This document shows positions 8,552-17,902 of a stretch of 64,000 nt of DNA, in pieces. Position 1 is the stretch's first letter; each line of letters opens with the position of its first letter. Made by a program: the position numbers and the translations under genes. Under the pieces are notes generated by a model. That model saw only the letters and a list, made by a program, of their open reading frames with translations. It was not told where the DNA came from and searched no databases. Source of the stretch: Amylibacter marinus (GTDB taxonomy: Bacteria; Pseudomonadota; Alphaproteobacteria; Rhodobacterales; Rhodobacteraceae); assembly GCF_030160015.1 (NCBI RefSeq), contig NZ_BSNN01000002.1:62001-126000 (forward strand), given 5' to 3'.

Positions 8552-9856
8552 TTAGCGCTCTGGGAGCAAACCGCGGGGGCGGAAACGCAGGGCCAGCAGT
8601 AGGATCATGCCCATGGTAATTAGGCGCATATGTGCCGCTGAATCGATTAGATGCGCGCGCAGGTCGCTGTCTGTGTCCATACCCGATGTAATCAGGTTCA
8701 TCAGCCACAGTCCCATGGGTTCTGCCTCGATCCAGAAGAACCAGATAATAAAGCCCCCGAGAACCGCGCCCATATTATTCCCCGATCCGCCAACAATCAC
8801 CATCACCCAGATCAAAAAGGTAAAGCGCAGCGGTTGATACGAGCTGGGCGTAAGCTGGCCGTCTAGGGTGGTGAGCATGGCGCCAGCAACCCCGATCACC
8901 ACAGAACCCAGCACAAACACCTGAAGGTGGCGCGCGGTTACGTTCTTGCCCATGGCATTGGCCGATACCTCGTTATCGCGAATGGCGCGCATCATGCGTC
9001 CCCATGGGGATTTCAGGGCCTTTTCAGATAGGTACAAGAATAGGATCAGCACCACCGCGAACAGGCCTGCATAACAGAGTTTTACGAAGATGGAGGAAAA
9101 TCCGACCACATCTGCACCTAAACTTGCGGCCAAGGTTTGGAACCATTCGGAGGCTTGCAGGTTGGTCTCATAAGGCACAGGGCGGGGGAGGCCGACCACG
9201 TTTTTAACCCCGCGTGACATCCAGTCTTCGTGCTTTAGGACGGCTACGATAATTTCGGATATTCCCAAGGTGGCAATGGCCAGATAATCCGAGCGTAACC
9301 CCAGTGTGATTTTACCAATTACCCAAGCGACTGCCCCCGCCAGTGCCCCGCCCACGGGCCATGCCAGCAGAACAGGTAGGCCAAGCCCACCAAGATAGCC
9401 AGTTTTAGCTGGCTCGACCTTCTCAATTGCATGGGTAACCGGATCAAAATAAATGCGCAGCAGGATATAGCCTAGTATTGATACGAAGGTCACAAGGGCC
9501 ATTCGAAATAGGGATTTGGGTAATTTGCGGTACAGCACTGTAGCAACAATAACTGTTGCGATGAAAATCCCCAAGCCCAGCCACAGACCTGTACCCGCGG
9601 CTTGCCAAGCTGGCTGAACTGCAGGTTGGGCGATCAATACCGCTGCCAAGCCTCCAAGGGCTGCAAAGCCCATGATACCGACATTAAACAGGCCGGCATA
9701 GCCCCATTGCATATTCACACCCAGCGCCATGATCGCAGAGATCAGGCAGAGGTTTAGGATAGACAGAGAGACATTCCAGCTTTGGAAAACCCCGACAATA
9801 ATCAGCAACAGAGCCATAATGCCAAAGTAGCGGATATTTTTATTTTGCTTGATCAT
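8552..9856 (-). CDS. livM: Branched-chain amino acid ABC transporter permease LivM
   Basis: A 434-residue polytopic permease with about ten hydrophobic segments. The LivM/LivH-family signature is visible as GYAGLFNVGIMGFAALGG near the N-terminus and SDYLAIATLGISEII followed later by WGRMMRAIRDNEVSANAMG (the cytoplasmic coupling loop) and VMVIVGGSGNNMGAVLGG. The protein is longer than typical LivM because of an extended N-terminal and middle region. It overlaps the livH stop by four bases and ends the liv operon. It forms the membrane channel with LivH and is driven by LivF and LivG. Whether the substrate is leucine-type amino acids or another LivK-family ligand cannot be told from this subunit. 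Confidence 0.9.
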   Translation of the reverse strand: MIKQNKNIRYFGIMALLLIIVGVFQSWNVSLSILNLCLISAIMALGVNMQWGYAGLFNVGIMGFAALGGLAAVLIAQPAVQPAWQAAGTGLWLGLGIFIATVIVATVLYRKLPKSLFRMALVTFVSILGYILLRIYFDPVTHAIEKVEPAKTGYLGGLGLPVLLAWPVGGALAGAVAWVIGKITLGLRSDYLAIATLGISEIIVAVLKHEDWMSRGVKNVVGLPRPVPYETNLQASEWFQTLAASLGADVVGFSSIFVKLCYAGLFAVVLILFLYLSEKALKSPWGRMMRAIRDNEVSANAMGKNVTARHLQVFVLGSVVIGVAGAMLTTLDGQLTPSSYQPLRFTFLIWVMVIVGGSGNNMGAVLGGFIIWFFWIEAEPMGLWLMNLITSGMDTDSDLRAHLIDSAAHMRLITMGMILLLALRFRPRGLLPER

Positions 9857-10866
9857 ACGGATTTCCCCGCGAATAGGCCGGTGGGTTTAAACAATAGCAC
9901 CACCAGTAGGATAATAAAGCTAACGGCAAATTTGTAATCCGTGGCCAGCAATTGCATTAGCCCATTGGGCGTCCAGCCGTCCGGTCCAATATATGCTATG
10001 AATTTTTTATAGGGATAAGTGATCATTATCTCGGAAAATGCGATCACGAAACCACCGGCGATTGCGCCAACTGGGCTGCCTAGGCCGCCAACGATTGCGG
10101 CTGCAAACATTGGCAACAACAGCTGAAAATAGGTGAAGGGTTTGAACGATTTATCAAGCCCATAGAGCGTGCCTGCGATTGTTGCGAGAACAGCCGCCAG
10201 TATCCATGTGACGCGCACCACCTTGTCGGGATCGATCCCTGATAATAGCGCCAAATCCTCGTTATCGGAATAGGCGCGCATGGATTTACCAGTGCGGGTT
10301 TTGTTCAAAAACCAAAACAGCGCAATCACCACCAAAACGGCGGTTACAAGGGTAAGGCCTTGGCTGACCTTGATGGACATGCCCTCGCTTAGGCCTGTCA
10401 TCTGTTTGAATTCACGTGCTTTTATGATAAAACGTTCGCCATCAGCAAAGCGTTGATCATTTGGGCCAATCACAAAACGCACCAACCCGTTCATCACAAA
10501 CATCACCCCCACAGAGGCGATCACATAGATCACAGGGGCGGCTTTTTGTTTTCGGTAGAACTTATAAACTGTACGATCGGTGATCAGAACAAACCCAATG
10601 CAACAGGCAATGCCAAAGGGCAGGGCCAACAGGGCGGTGGGCAATGGCCCAAGGTTTATCCCCATGGATTGGAACCACCATGTAAATAGGATGACAAACA
10701 TGGTGCCAAAGGCCATGGTGTCGCCATGCGCAAAGTTAGAAAAGCGTAGGATACCATAGATCAGTGTGATCCCTAGCGCGCCAAGCGCCAGCTGACTGCC
10801 ATAGGCAATAGCTGGGATCAGCACAAAATTCGACAGCAAGATAAATGCGTTAAGAATATCAGTCAT
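9853..10866 (-). CDS. livH: Branched-chain amino acid ABC transporter permease LivH
   Basis: A 337-residue membrane permease, the LivM partner. Family motifs include GSQLALGALGITLIYGILRF near the N-terminus, the following NFAHGD segment, and the coupling loop TRTGKSMRAYSDNEDLALLSGI. The conserved segment IVGGLGSPVGAIAGG marks the C-terminal membrane block. It lies one base after livF and overlaps livM, so the four downstream liv genes are tightly coupled. Length and TM count (about eight) are ordinary. Confidence 0.9.
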   Translation of the reverse strand: MTDILNAFILLSNFVLIPAIAYGSQLALGALGITLIYGILRFSNFAHGDTMAFGTMFVILFTWWFQSMGINLGPLPTALLALPFGIACCIGFVLITDRTVYKFYRKQKAAPVIYVIASVGVMFVMNGLVRFVIGPNDQRFADGERFIIKAREFKQMTGLSEGMSIKVSQGLTLVTAVLVVIALFWFLNKTRTGKSMRAYSDNEDLALLSGIDPDKVVRVTWILAAVLATIAGTLYGLDKSFKPFTYFQLLLPMFAAAIVGGLGSPVGAIAGGFVIAFSEIMITYPYKKFIAYIGPDGWTPNGLMQLLATDYKFAVSFIILLVVLLFKPTGLFAGKSV

Positions 10867-10867
10867 A

Positions 10868-11572
10868 TCAGCCCCCCAAGAAGCTAGCGCGGACCTCTGG
10901 GTTGGCCATTAGTGCCGCCCCTGTGTCCGTAAATCGATTGCGCCCCTGAACCAAAACATATCCCTTGTCGGCGATGTTCAATGCTTGACGGGCATTTTGT
11001 TCAACCATCAGGATGGAAATACCTGTGCGGGCCACCTCGATGATGCGATCAAACAGTTCATCCATAACGATCGGCGAAACGCCAGCGGTTGGCTCGTCTA
11101 GCATCAGCAATTTCGGCTGGGTCATCAACGCGCGACCCACGGCCACCTGTTGGCGTTGCCCACCGGATAATTCGCCCGCGTTCTGGCGGCGTTTATCGCC
11201 CAAGATTGGGAAAAGTTCGAATACCTGTTCCATTGTCACCGAGATGTCATCGCGGCGCAAAAACGCCCCCATTTCTAGGTTTTCTTCAACGGACATAGTG
11301 GGGAACACATTGTTGGTCTGTGGCACAAAGGCCATGCCTTTGCCCACGCGCTCCTGGGGCGAAAGCTCTGTGATATCCTCGCCGTCCAAAACGACACGTC
11401 CCGTATGGATATTTAGCATGCCAAACACCGCTTTCATGGCGGTGGATTTCCCAGCACCATTGGGGCCAACGATCACGGCGATCTCGCCCTTTTCAGCGGC
11501 GATGGTACAGTCATGCAAAATATCAGCGCCGCCATAGCCCCCCGTCATGCCTTCACCAATGAGATAGCTCAT
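10868..11572 (-). CDS. livF: ABC transporter ATPase LivF
   Basis: A 234-residue ATPase with Walker A GPNGAGKST, signature LSGGQRQQVAVGRALM, Walker B LLMLDEPTAGVSP and an H-loop replaced by the LivF-typical VEQN motif (ILMVEQNARQAL), which is normal in this subfamily. It energises the LivHM channel together with LivG. The start overlaps the livG stop by four bases. All ATPase motifs are intact. Confidence 0.93.
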   Translation of the reverse strand: MSYLIGEGMTGGYGGADILHDCTIAAEKGEIAVIVGPNGAGKSTAMKAVFGMLNIHTGRVVLDGEDITELSPQERVGKGMAFVPQTNNVFPTMSVEENLEMGAFLRRDDISVTMEQVFELFPILGDKRRQNAGELSGGQRQQVAVGRALMTQPKLLMLDEPTAGVSPIVMDELFDRIIEVARTGISILMVEQNARQALNIADKGYVLVQGRNRFTDTGAALMANPEVRASFLGG

Positions 11573-12345
11573 GATGCTTCCTTATTCTTTAGGCCGGTGC
11601 CTAGATAGGCCTCGATAACCTGTTCATTTGCTTTGATTTCATCCAATGTGCCCTCGGCCAGAACGCCGCCTTCGGCCATTACGATCACGGGATCACACAG
11701 GCGCCCAATGAAATCCATATCATGTTCGATCACACAGAATGTATAGCCGCGTTCTTGGTTTAAACGGATGATGGCATCACCTATTGTGTTTAGCAGGGTA
11801 CGATTAACACCAGCCCCGACCTCGTCCAGGAAGACGATTTTGGCATCCACCATCATGGTGCGGCCCAGCTCTAGTAGCTTCTTCTGACCACCAGACAGGT
11901 TGCCCGCAAGTTCGTCTGCCACATGAGATATTTCCAGAAACTCGATCACATCGTCCGCTTTGGCCCGGGTTTGTTCCTCTTGGGCACGTACGGCGGATGG
12001 GTTTGTCCATGTTTTCCATAGGGTTTCGCCCATTTGATCGGCGGGCACCATCATCAGGTTTTCGCGTACTGTAAGGGATGAGAATTCGTGGGCGATTTGA
12101 AATGTGCGCAGTAGCCCGCGGTGGAACAATTCATGTGGCGCAAGGCCAGTTATATCTTGGCCATCAAGTAGCACTTGGCCATCAGTTGGTGCGTGAACGC
12201 CCGCAATCACGTTAAACAGCGTGGTCTTACCTGCGCCATTGGGGCCAACAAGGCCGGTGATCGAGCCAGTTTCGATTTTCAAGGAGGCATCATTTACAGC
12301 GAGAAACCCGCTGAAGCTTTTGCTAAGGTTTTTAACTTCTATCAT
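11569..12345 (-). CDS. livG: ABC transporter ATPase LivG
   Basis: A 258-residue ATPase with Walker A GPNGAGKTT, signature LSGGQKKLLELGR, Walker B IVFLDEVGAGVN and H-loop IEHDMDFI. The Walker B region reads DEVGAG rather than the usual DEPxAG; the catalytic Glu is kept. The LivG-type C-terminal extension (AEGTLDEIKANEQVIEAYLG) is present. It is the first gene after a strong terminator that follows livK, so its expression depends on read-through or a weak promoter inside the short gap. Start at 12345, with only a weak GGATC-type ribosome-binding site. Confidence 0.92.
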   Translation of the reverse strand: MIEVKNLSKSFSGFLAVNDASLKIETGSITGLVGPNGAGKTTLFNVIAGVHAPTDGQVLLDGQDITGLAPHELFHRGLLRTFQIAHEFSSLTVRENLMMVPADQMGETLWKTWTNPSAVRAQEEQTRAKADDVIEFLEISHVADELAGNLSGGQKKLLELGRTMMVDAKIVFLDEVGAGVNRTLLNTIGDAIIRLNQERGYTFCVIEHDMDFIGRLCDPVIVMAEGGVLAEGTLDEIKANEQVIEAYLGTGLKNKEAS

Positions 12346-12354
12346 GGGGGATCC

Positions 12355-12390
12355 AAAAAAAATCAGGCGAGCGCAATCTGGCTCGCCTGA
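12355..12390 (-). terminator. Intra-operon terminator after livK
   Basis: Reading the minus strand, a perfect 10-bp stem (TCAGGCGAGC / GCTCGCCTGA, loop of 8) is followed directly by a run of eight T. It lies between the livK stop and the livG start and should end most livK transcripts, giving more binding protein than membrane components. Confidence 0.88.
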
Positions 12391-12406
12391 AATTACAGTT
12401 CAAAGA

Positions 12407-13588
12407 TTAGCGGTAGCCAACGGTGCTAACGGCTTTGTCTTTGATTTCGATTTCGCGGTAGTTACCGGCACTTTCACCGGCGCCGATCAGCTCTACGTTG
12501 GATGCGCCAACATAATCGATCTCGCCACCTGATGCTAAGATATCAAGCGCCTTGCCCAATTCACCCGGCAGGATCTTTTCGCCCGGCGCATTGGCCACAT
12601 CAAACACCTTGCCCTTGTAATCGGCTGGGGCGCTGGAATTTGCCGCCTGCATGGCCAGTAGGATCAGGGCCGCCGCATCATAGGATTCAGCAGAGAAAGG
12701 AGAGGTAGCATCAAAGCCATCTGCCATTTCTGCCAATTTACCGGCACCTGGGCTGTCTGTACCCGGTGCTTGGCCAAAAGAGCCATCAAGATCAGAGCCA
12801 ATAGCGGCAGGCAATGCATCACCAACCATGCCATCGGGTAGAACAAAGGTGTCAAATGCGCCTGTGTCTAACGCGCCTTGGATGATGCCTTTGCCGCCTT
12901 GATCAAGGTAGCCCGCAACAACCAGTACTTCGCCACCGGCGGCGGCCAATGCGCCCACCTCGGCAGAGTAATCCGCCTTGCCATCTTCATGGCTGGTGTT
13001 GATGGTTATCGTGCCGCCTGCGGCCTCGTATGCGGTGGCGAATGCATCGGCCAAGCCCTTGCCGTAATCGTTATTGGTATAGGTCAGAGCCACTTCCTTA
13101 ATGCCTCGGTCCATGATGATTTCGGTCATCACAACACCTTGGCGTGCATCAGAGGGTGCTGTGCGGAAGAACAACCCATTATCCTCGATTGTAGATAGGG
13201 CAGGGGATGTAGCAGATGGGGAAATCATCACCATGCCATTAGGCATTGCCACATTTGTCAGGGTTGCAGTGGTCACGCCTGAGCAATCCCCACCCACAAT
13301 ACCAGAGACCTTGTCTGAGGTGATCAGGCGTTCTGCGGCGGCGGTCGCGGCGGCGGCGTCAACACATGTTGTATCTGCGCGCACGGCAGATACGGTATTT
13401 CCGCCCATGAATTTACCCGAGGCAGATACCTCTGCGATGGCGGCCTCTGCACCGGGGGCCATTTGTGCAACCAAGCTTTCGATTGGGCCGGTGAAGCCCA
13501 AGAATACGCCGATCTTTACATCATCGGCCATAGCAAGACTTGCAGTCGTACCCAATACAGCAACTGACGTTAAAAGTAATTTTCTCAT
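12407..13588 (-). CDS. livK: ABC transporter substrate-binding protein LivK-type
   Basis: A 393-residue periplasmic binding protein of the LivJ/K family. The start at 13588 gives the signal peptide MRKLLLTSVAVLGTTASLAMA and is preceded by GGGAGAAAA; the frame is open further upstream but that part is low-complexity and lacks a leader. The mature protein begins DDVKIGVFLGFTGPIES, the usual first strand and ligand loop, and contains the ISPSATSPAL segment of the hinge region. It is the first gene of the liv operon, with a terminator right behind it. Ligand class (branched-chain amino acids or a related compound) is inferred from the neighbours. Confidence 0.9.
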   Translation of the reverse strand: MRKLLLTSVAVLGTTASLAMADDVKIGVFLGFTGPIESLVAQMAPGAEAAIAEVSASGKFMGGNTVSAVRADTTCVDAAAATAAAERLITSDKVSGIVGGDCSGVTTATLTNVAMPNGMVMISPSATSPALSTIEDNGLFFRTAPSDARQGVVMTEIIMDRGIKEVALTYTNNDYGKGLADAFATAYEAAGGTITINTSHEDGKADYSAEVGALAAAGGEVLVVAGYLDQGGKGIIQGALDTGAFDTFVLPDGMVGDALPAAIGSDLDGSFGQAPGTDSPGAGKLAEMADGFDATSPFSAESYDAAALILLAMQAANSSAPADYKGKVFDVANAPGEKILPGELGKALDILASGGEIDYVGASNVELIGAGESAGNYREIEIKDKAVSTVGYR

Positions 13589-13877
13589 ATTTTTCTCCCA
13601 TAGATGTTTGTTCTTTTCCAACCAAGGGTTAGAATCGCAAACTAATTTGAGCTTAAACGGCAATTCACATTTATGACTACTTTTTTTTTGTAATGGGTCA
13701 TTTTCATTCTTACCGTGCAATGGGTTCTTGCACAGGTTGTGGGCCGTAATTTGAACTACTTTGTAAAAAATTAAAGAAAATAAAATTAACCGCGTGTTTA
13801 CGAAACATCCCTATTACCGAGACTCTTAAACTTTTCGACAAGTTTTACTCATCGATAAAGCAGAGCAGGGGACCATA
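13589..13877. promoter_or_regulatory. Divergent intergenic region between livK and the fusion gene
   Basis: About 290 AT-rich bases that must carry promoters for both directions. No confident -35/-10 pair was fixed. A perfect 6-bp dyad (AAACTT / AAGTTT, 6-base spacer) at 13828-13845, 33 bases before the ATG of the rightward gene, could be an operator. Confidence 0.4.
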
Positions 13878-16800
13878 ATGAATAGCAAGAAGATTAGAGG
13901 CGGTGTTGCATGCGGGCTGGTGGCGTTAATTGGGGGGCCAGCGGTTGCGATCCCATCACCAGAGTTGGTCATTGGGTCTGTTTCCTCGTTAACTCAGGTA
14001 TTTGCGGTGGGATTGGCAATGATCACCGGGGGTAGTGCCGCACTGGGCGCACGGGCCGGATTGCGCCGAAAATCTGGGCCTAAGAGTAGCAAAAAGGCAG
14101 TTATAACAGCAACTTGCTTTGGGCTTCTTAGTATGGCGTTGCTGGTAACTGTTATCCTACAGTATCAAAATTCTGCGGCCAAAGAACAAGCGCGCCTTCA
14201 GGCTACATTGCTGCGCCCCGCCCAGTTTGATGGCACCACGATCCAAGATGAAAACCTGAAAGAGACCTCCTTTGACAAGCAGGTACTCAATCAGTTTGCC
14301 GTGTCATCGGAACAGGCAGAGGCGCTTTTGGAGGGGGGGGATGTGGTGTTTGTGGATGTGCGCGAGGCGGCCGAACACCAAATGGGCAGCCTGCCAAACA
14401 GCCAACATATCCGTTTCCCTGATATCGCAAATAATTTACAATCTTACGCTGATAAGAAGTTGGTTCTATATTGTCATAACGGTAACAGAAGTTCCGAAAC
14501 CTGCGCAAATTTGGCGAAATTGGGGGTGGATTGCCGCTTTATTGCTGGCGGCGTAGAGAAATGGATCGTAGAGGGACGCGATTTTAGTGATAAAAACGTG
14601 CGCGGCCTTTCGGATTTACGCGCAATACCAAACTACAAGAACAAAGACCGTTTGTTGTCCACCGATGATTTCAGATCGGAGCTGGCCGAGCAGTCGGTGC
14701 AAATCGTCGATACTCGATATCCTGGGGATTTTGCCACAGGTCATCTGCCCGGTGCGATAAATATCCCACTGCGCGCGATGCCCACGGATCAACTAATCGC
14801 CAGCATCGATGCGCTAGAGAACAAGCCAACAGTTGCCGCATGTTATGATCGGCGCAGTTGCTTTATGGGACAGGTTCTCGGGTACGAATTGGCCGCGCGC
14901 GGTTTTGATTTCAGGGGGCGCTATACCACACCTTGGGAGTATTTCATCCCCCCAGCGCCAAAACCGCATGTACAACAATGGTTGGCAGGACAAAACCTAT
15001 CGATGTGGCAACAGATGATAGATGGATTGGCCCTTGGGCTGGGATGGGTTGCGGATCGCACACATATTCTTTTGGCTATTTTTGCGCTCTCGTTGATTTC
15101 TCGGGTTTTGGTTTTGCCAATTGCATTAAAATCAGAACGGGATCAATTGGTTAGCCGCGCAGCAAAGGATCAGTTTGATCGCATTAAGGCACGCTTGAAA
15201 CACGAGCCCGCGCGAAAAATTCGGGCATTACAGGCCTTGAATAGCAAACTGGGCTTGACGCCTATGCGTAATTTGACGGCGCTGTTGTTTTTACCGGTGA
15301 TGCTACTTGGGTTGAGCGCTGTAGAGAAAATGGCTGCCAGCAACATGGGGCCATTGCTATGGATGCAGCAGATGCATCTGCCAGATCCGTCCTTGGTGCT
15401 GCCGGTCTTATTCTGCCTGTTGGGCGGAATTTACCTGCATGTTGCCGTTGCTAAAAATACGCGGCAAAGGGTTGTTTCGTGGGCGGTTTCCTTCCCGTTA
15501 TTGATGGTCCTTGTCTGGGCGATTAGCGGCGCGGGCATGGTCTATTTGAATTCCAGCATGGTTTTGTTGCTCGCACAGCGCGCCTATGTGGTTGGTCTAT
15601 GGGAAAAAACCTATAATGGGGTTTTAATGTGGATTCAAAACCTGAAAGCGCGGTATTTTCTTAGTGGAATTCGCCCTCTTAGTCATGTGGCGGCCTTGGG
15701 GGAGAGTGGGAATAAATCATTGCGCTTGGCGGTGATGAAAGCCGCTGGGATTCCCGTGCCTGATGGCGTGGTGTTGGATACGCAAACATTGCAAACATAT
15801 GCCAATCTATCCCCAGTGCAAAAAGAGATCTTTTACCAAAAAATATGGAAACTTATTGGCCAGAAACCCTGCGCCGTTCGCAGTTCCGCTGCAGATGAAG
15901 ATGGCGAGGAGCAGAGTTTTGCTGGCGTGTTTGAAAGTGTCCTACACGTGGAGCAAAATGGCCTCGGCTGGGCGATCGACAGCGTGCTGGAATCCTTCAC
16001 CACATCTCGCGCGGCAAGCTATGCAGGCACGGGCAGCGATCGCGGAAATATTCTAATACAGCAGATGGTTGATGCACAGTATTCAGGGGTTCTGTTTACC
16101 CAAGATCCAACAGCACCTGGGGCAATGCTATTAGAGATTGTAGAGGGGACCGCTGATGATCTAGTATCTGGGCGCGTTACCCCGCAAACCCTGAGGTTTG
16201 GTCGGTTTACCAAGGAAAACCTATCGCCAGACTCCCCACCGATTGATGTGCGCGCGCTCTTGGCGCTTGGGGATGAAATCGCTGAAATTTTTGGAACACC
16301 ACAAGATATTGAATGGGCTTATGCGGATGGCGCGCTATATATTTTGCAAAGCCGTGATATAACCACGCTGAGCAAAGAAGCTAGGGGGGGGGATCCTGTA
16401 TCGCACCATTGGCAAGATCTGTTTGAGCGTTTTGCAAATATGGCACCGGATCAGGTGGTTCTTGAACAGGATGAAATGTCGGAGGTTCTTCCCTATCCAA
16501 CTCCGCTGTCCTTTTCAATGATGGGCGACATTTGGGGGGCTGGGGGCAGTGTCGAGCAAGCCTGCGCGGCACTTGGGATGCGATATCAAATCCCAGAAGA
16601 GGTGCCCGGGCATTTGGTGAATGTTTTTGGCAAGATTTATTCTGATCGCCAACTTAAGGAACAATCCGCGTTGCAAATGGGGCGTGGCACGATCAAGCAT
16701 CTGAACAGGCAAGTTGGTTTATTCCATGCAGAATTTGAAGAGGATTTTCTACCAAACTATCATCGTCGCTTGGCGTTGATCCAAGCGCTGGATGTTACGC

Positions 16801-17876
16801 GCCTTGACACTGCGGCCCTGATAGAATGCCTGCTGGAGAACCACCGGTTTTTTGTTGATGAGGTTTATGTATGCGCGGAAATGGTGAATATTCTAGCCAG
16901 TTTCACACTGGCACGGGCACAGGAGGCTGCGCAGAAACAGGATGTGGAAATCTCGACCGCCTTGCAGGGGATGGTGCCGTTTTCGCCTACGGCATTGATG
17001 GCCGCGTCTGCTGGAATGGAGGCAGACAAGCGGCTCGAAAAACTGATCTCCGATATGGGGCACCGCGCAATTTATGATTATGAGTTGAGCATCCCACGAT
17101 ATTCTGAAGCGCCAGAAATGTTGGTGAATTTGGCACAGGCTGGTGATGCGATGGCGTTCTCGCGCACGGATGACAAACCACGCGACGTAAGATTTGAACG
17201 CGCGATGGAATTTCAGGGCTTGAAAGAGCGTGCGAAACACGAGGCGCTAAAATTACTTGCAGAACAGAGACGCTTTTGTCTTGAAATTGGAATGCGGTTG
17301 GGAATTGACGAGAAGGTGTTTCATATGACCTTTGATGAGATCGGCACCTGTACAGCTGGTATCACTAAAACACTGCTTGAGCGGTTAGAGAAACGCGTCC
17401 AAATTCGCGAGGCACTAAAGGAACATACACCAGAGCAACCAGAGTTGACCCTAGGAGATATGGAACGTGCATGCATTCCAGGCGAGCAAATCAGAAATGT
17501 TAAAGATGGGCAAATTGGGGGTAATCGGGTTTCGGGTAGTGGATCTGTATCGGGGCGCATTTATCACCCCACCGCCGAGCAGACTGAGAAAGGGGAGGAA
17601 TTAGTGGATTTTCAAGAGGGTGACATCCTTGTTTGTACAATGCTGCACCCTGCTTGGTTGCCCTATGTGTTGCGAGCGGGGGGGGTGGTTTCGCAAGTGG
17701 GAGGCTGGCTTAGCCATATGGCTATTGTCGCGCGCGAACGCGATATAGCTATGTTCGTTGGATGTAATGGTATCGCACAACTGATCCACGGAAAAGAACT
17801 TGAAATCGATGCACATGGGGGGATGTCTTTGGTGCTCTGTGACGAACTGCAAGTGTTTGAGAAAGCCGCATCGTAG
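13878..17876 (+). CDS. Rhodanese-rhodanese-YidC-like-PEP synthase-like fusion protein
   Basis: A single uninterrupted 1332-residue frame. From the N-terminus: hydrophobic segments (about 8-58 and 72-96); rhodanese domain 1 (about 136-225) with catalytic-loop Cys199 in YCHNGNRSS; rhodanese domain 2 (about 255-345) with Cys322 in ACYDRRSC; a YidC/Oxa1-like membrane region (about 375-590) with LISRVLVLPIALKSERDQ, a charged cytoplasmic helix pair and further TMs; an ATP-grasp domain of PEP synthase type (about 610-835) with CAVRSSAADEDGE (Arg668) and DIEWAYADGALYILQSRDI; a helical middle region (DEMSEVLPYPTPLS), as in rifampin phosphotransferase; and a swivelling phosphohistidine domain with GGWLSHMAIVARE (His1280). 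All catalytic residues needed for sulfur transfer and for ATP-to-His phosphotransfer appear present. The substrate is unknown. It is transcribed alone, convergent with a histidine kinase gene. Confidence 0.85.
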   Translation: MNSKKIRGGVACGLVALIGGPAVAIPSPELVIGSVSSLTQVFAVGLAMITGGSAALGARAGLRRKSGPKSSKKAVITATCFGLLSMALLVTVILQYQNSAAKEQARLQATLLRPAQFDGTTIQDENLKETSFDKQVLNQFAVSSEQAEALLEGGDVVFVDVREAAEHQMGSLPNSQHIRFPDIANNLQSYADKKLVLYCHNGNRSSETCANLAKLGVDCRFIAGGVEKWIVEGRDFSDKNVRGLSDLRAIPNYKNKDRLLSTDDFRSELAEQSVQIVDTRYPGDFATGHLPGAINIPLRAMPTDQLIASIDALENKPTVAACYDRRSCFMGQVLGYELAARGFDFRGRYTTPWEYFIPPAPKPHVQQWLAGQNLSMWQQMIDGLALGLGWVADRTHILLAIFALSLISRVLVLPIALKSERDQLVSRAAKDQFDRIKARLKHEPARKIRALQALNSKLGLTPMRNLTALLFLPVMLLGLSAVEKMAASNMGPLLWMQQMHLPDPSLVLPVLFCLLGGIYLHVAVAKNTRQRVVSWAVSFPLLMVLVWAISGAGMVYLNSSMVLLLAQRAYVVGLWEKTYNGVLMWIQNLKARYFLSGIRPLSHVAALGESGNKSLRLAVMKAAGIPVPDGVVLDTQTLQTYANLSPVQKEIFYQKIWKLIGQKPCAVRSSAADEDGEEQSFAGVFESVLHVEQNGLGWAIDSVLESFTTSRAASYAGTGSDRGNILIQQMVDAQYSGVLFTQDPTAPGAMLLEIVEGTADDLVSGRVTPQTLRFGRFTKENLSPDSPPIDVRALLALGDEIAEIFGTPQDIEWAYADGALYILQSRDITTLSKEARGGDPVSHHWQDLFERFANMAPDQVVLEQDEMSEVLPYPTPLSFSMMGDIWGAGGSVEQACAALGMRYQIPEEVPGHLVNVFGKIYSDRQLKEQSALQMGRGTIKHLNRQVGLFHAEFEEDFLPNYHRRLALIQALDVTRLDTAALIECLLENHRFFVDEVYVCAEMVNILASFTLARAQEAAQKQDVEISTALQGMVPFSPTALMAASAGMEADKRLEKLISDMGHRAIYDYELSIPRYSEAPEMLVNLAQAGDAMAFSRTDDKPRDVRFERAMEFQGLKERAKHEALKLLAEQRRFCLEIGMRLGIDEKVFHMTFDEIGTCTAGITKTLLERLEKRVQIREALKEHTPEQPELTLGDMERACIPGEQIRNVKDGQIGGNRVSGSGSVSGRIYHPTAEQTEKGEELVDFQEGDILVCTMLHPAWLPYVLRAGGVVSQVGGWLSHMAIVARERDIAMFVGCNGIAQLIHGKELEIDAHGGMSLVLCDELQVFEKAAS

Positions 17877-17902
17877 CGTAGTTACCTGAGGAGACCTAAC
17901 TG

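Noticed and set aside
13878-17876. Several separate genes joined by misreading
   Set aside because: The frame has no internal stop and no internal ribosome-binding site with domain-boundary start was evident, so one protein is the straightforward reading.
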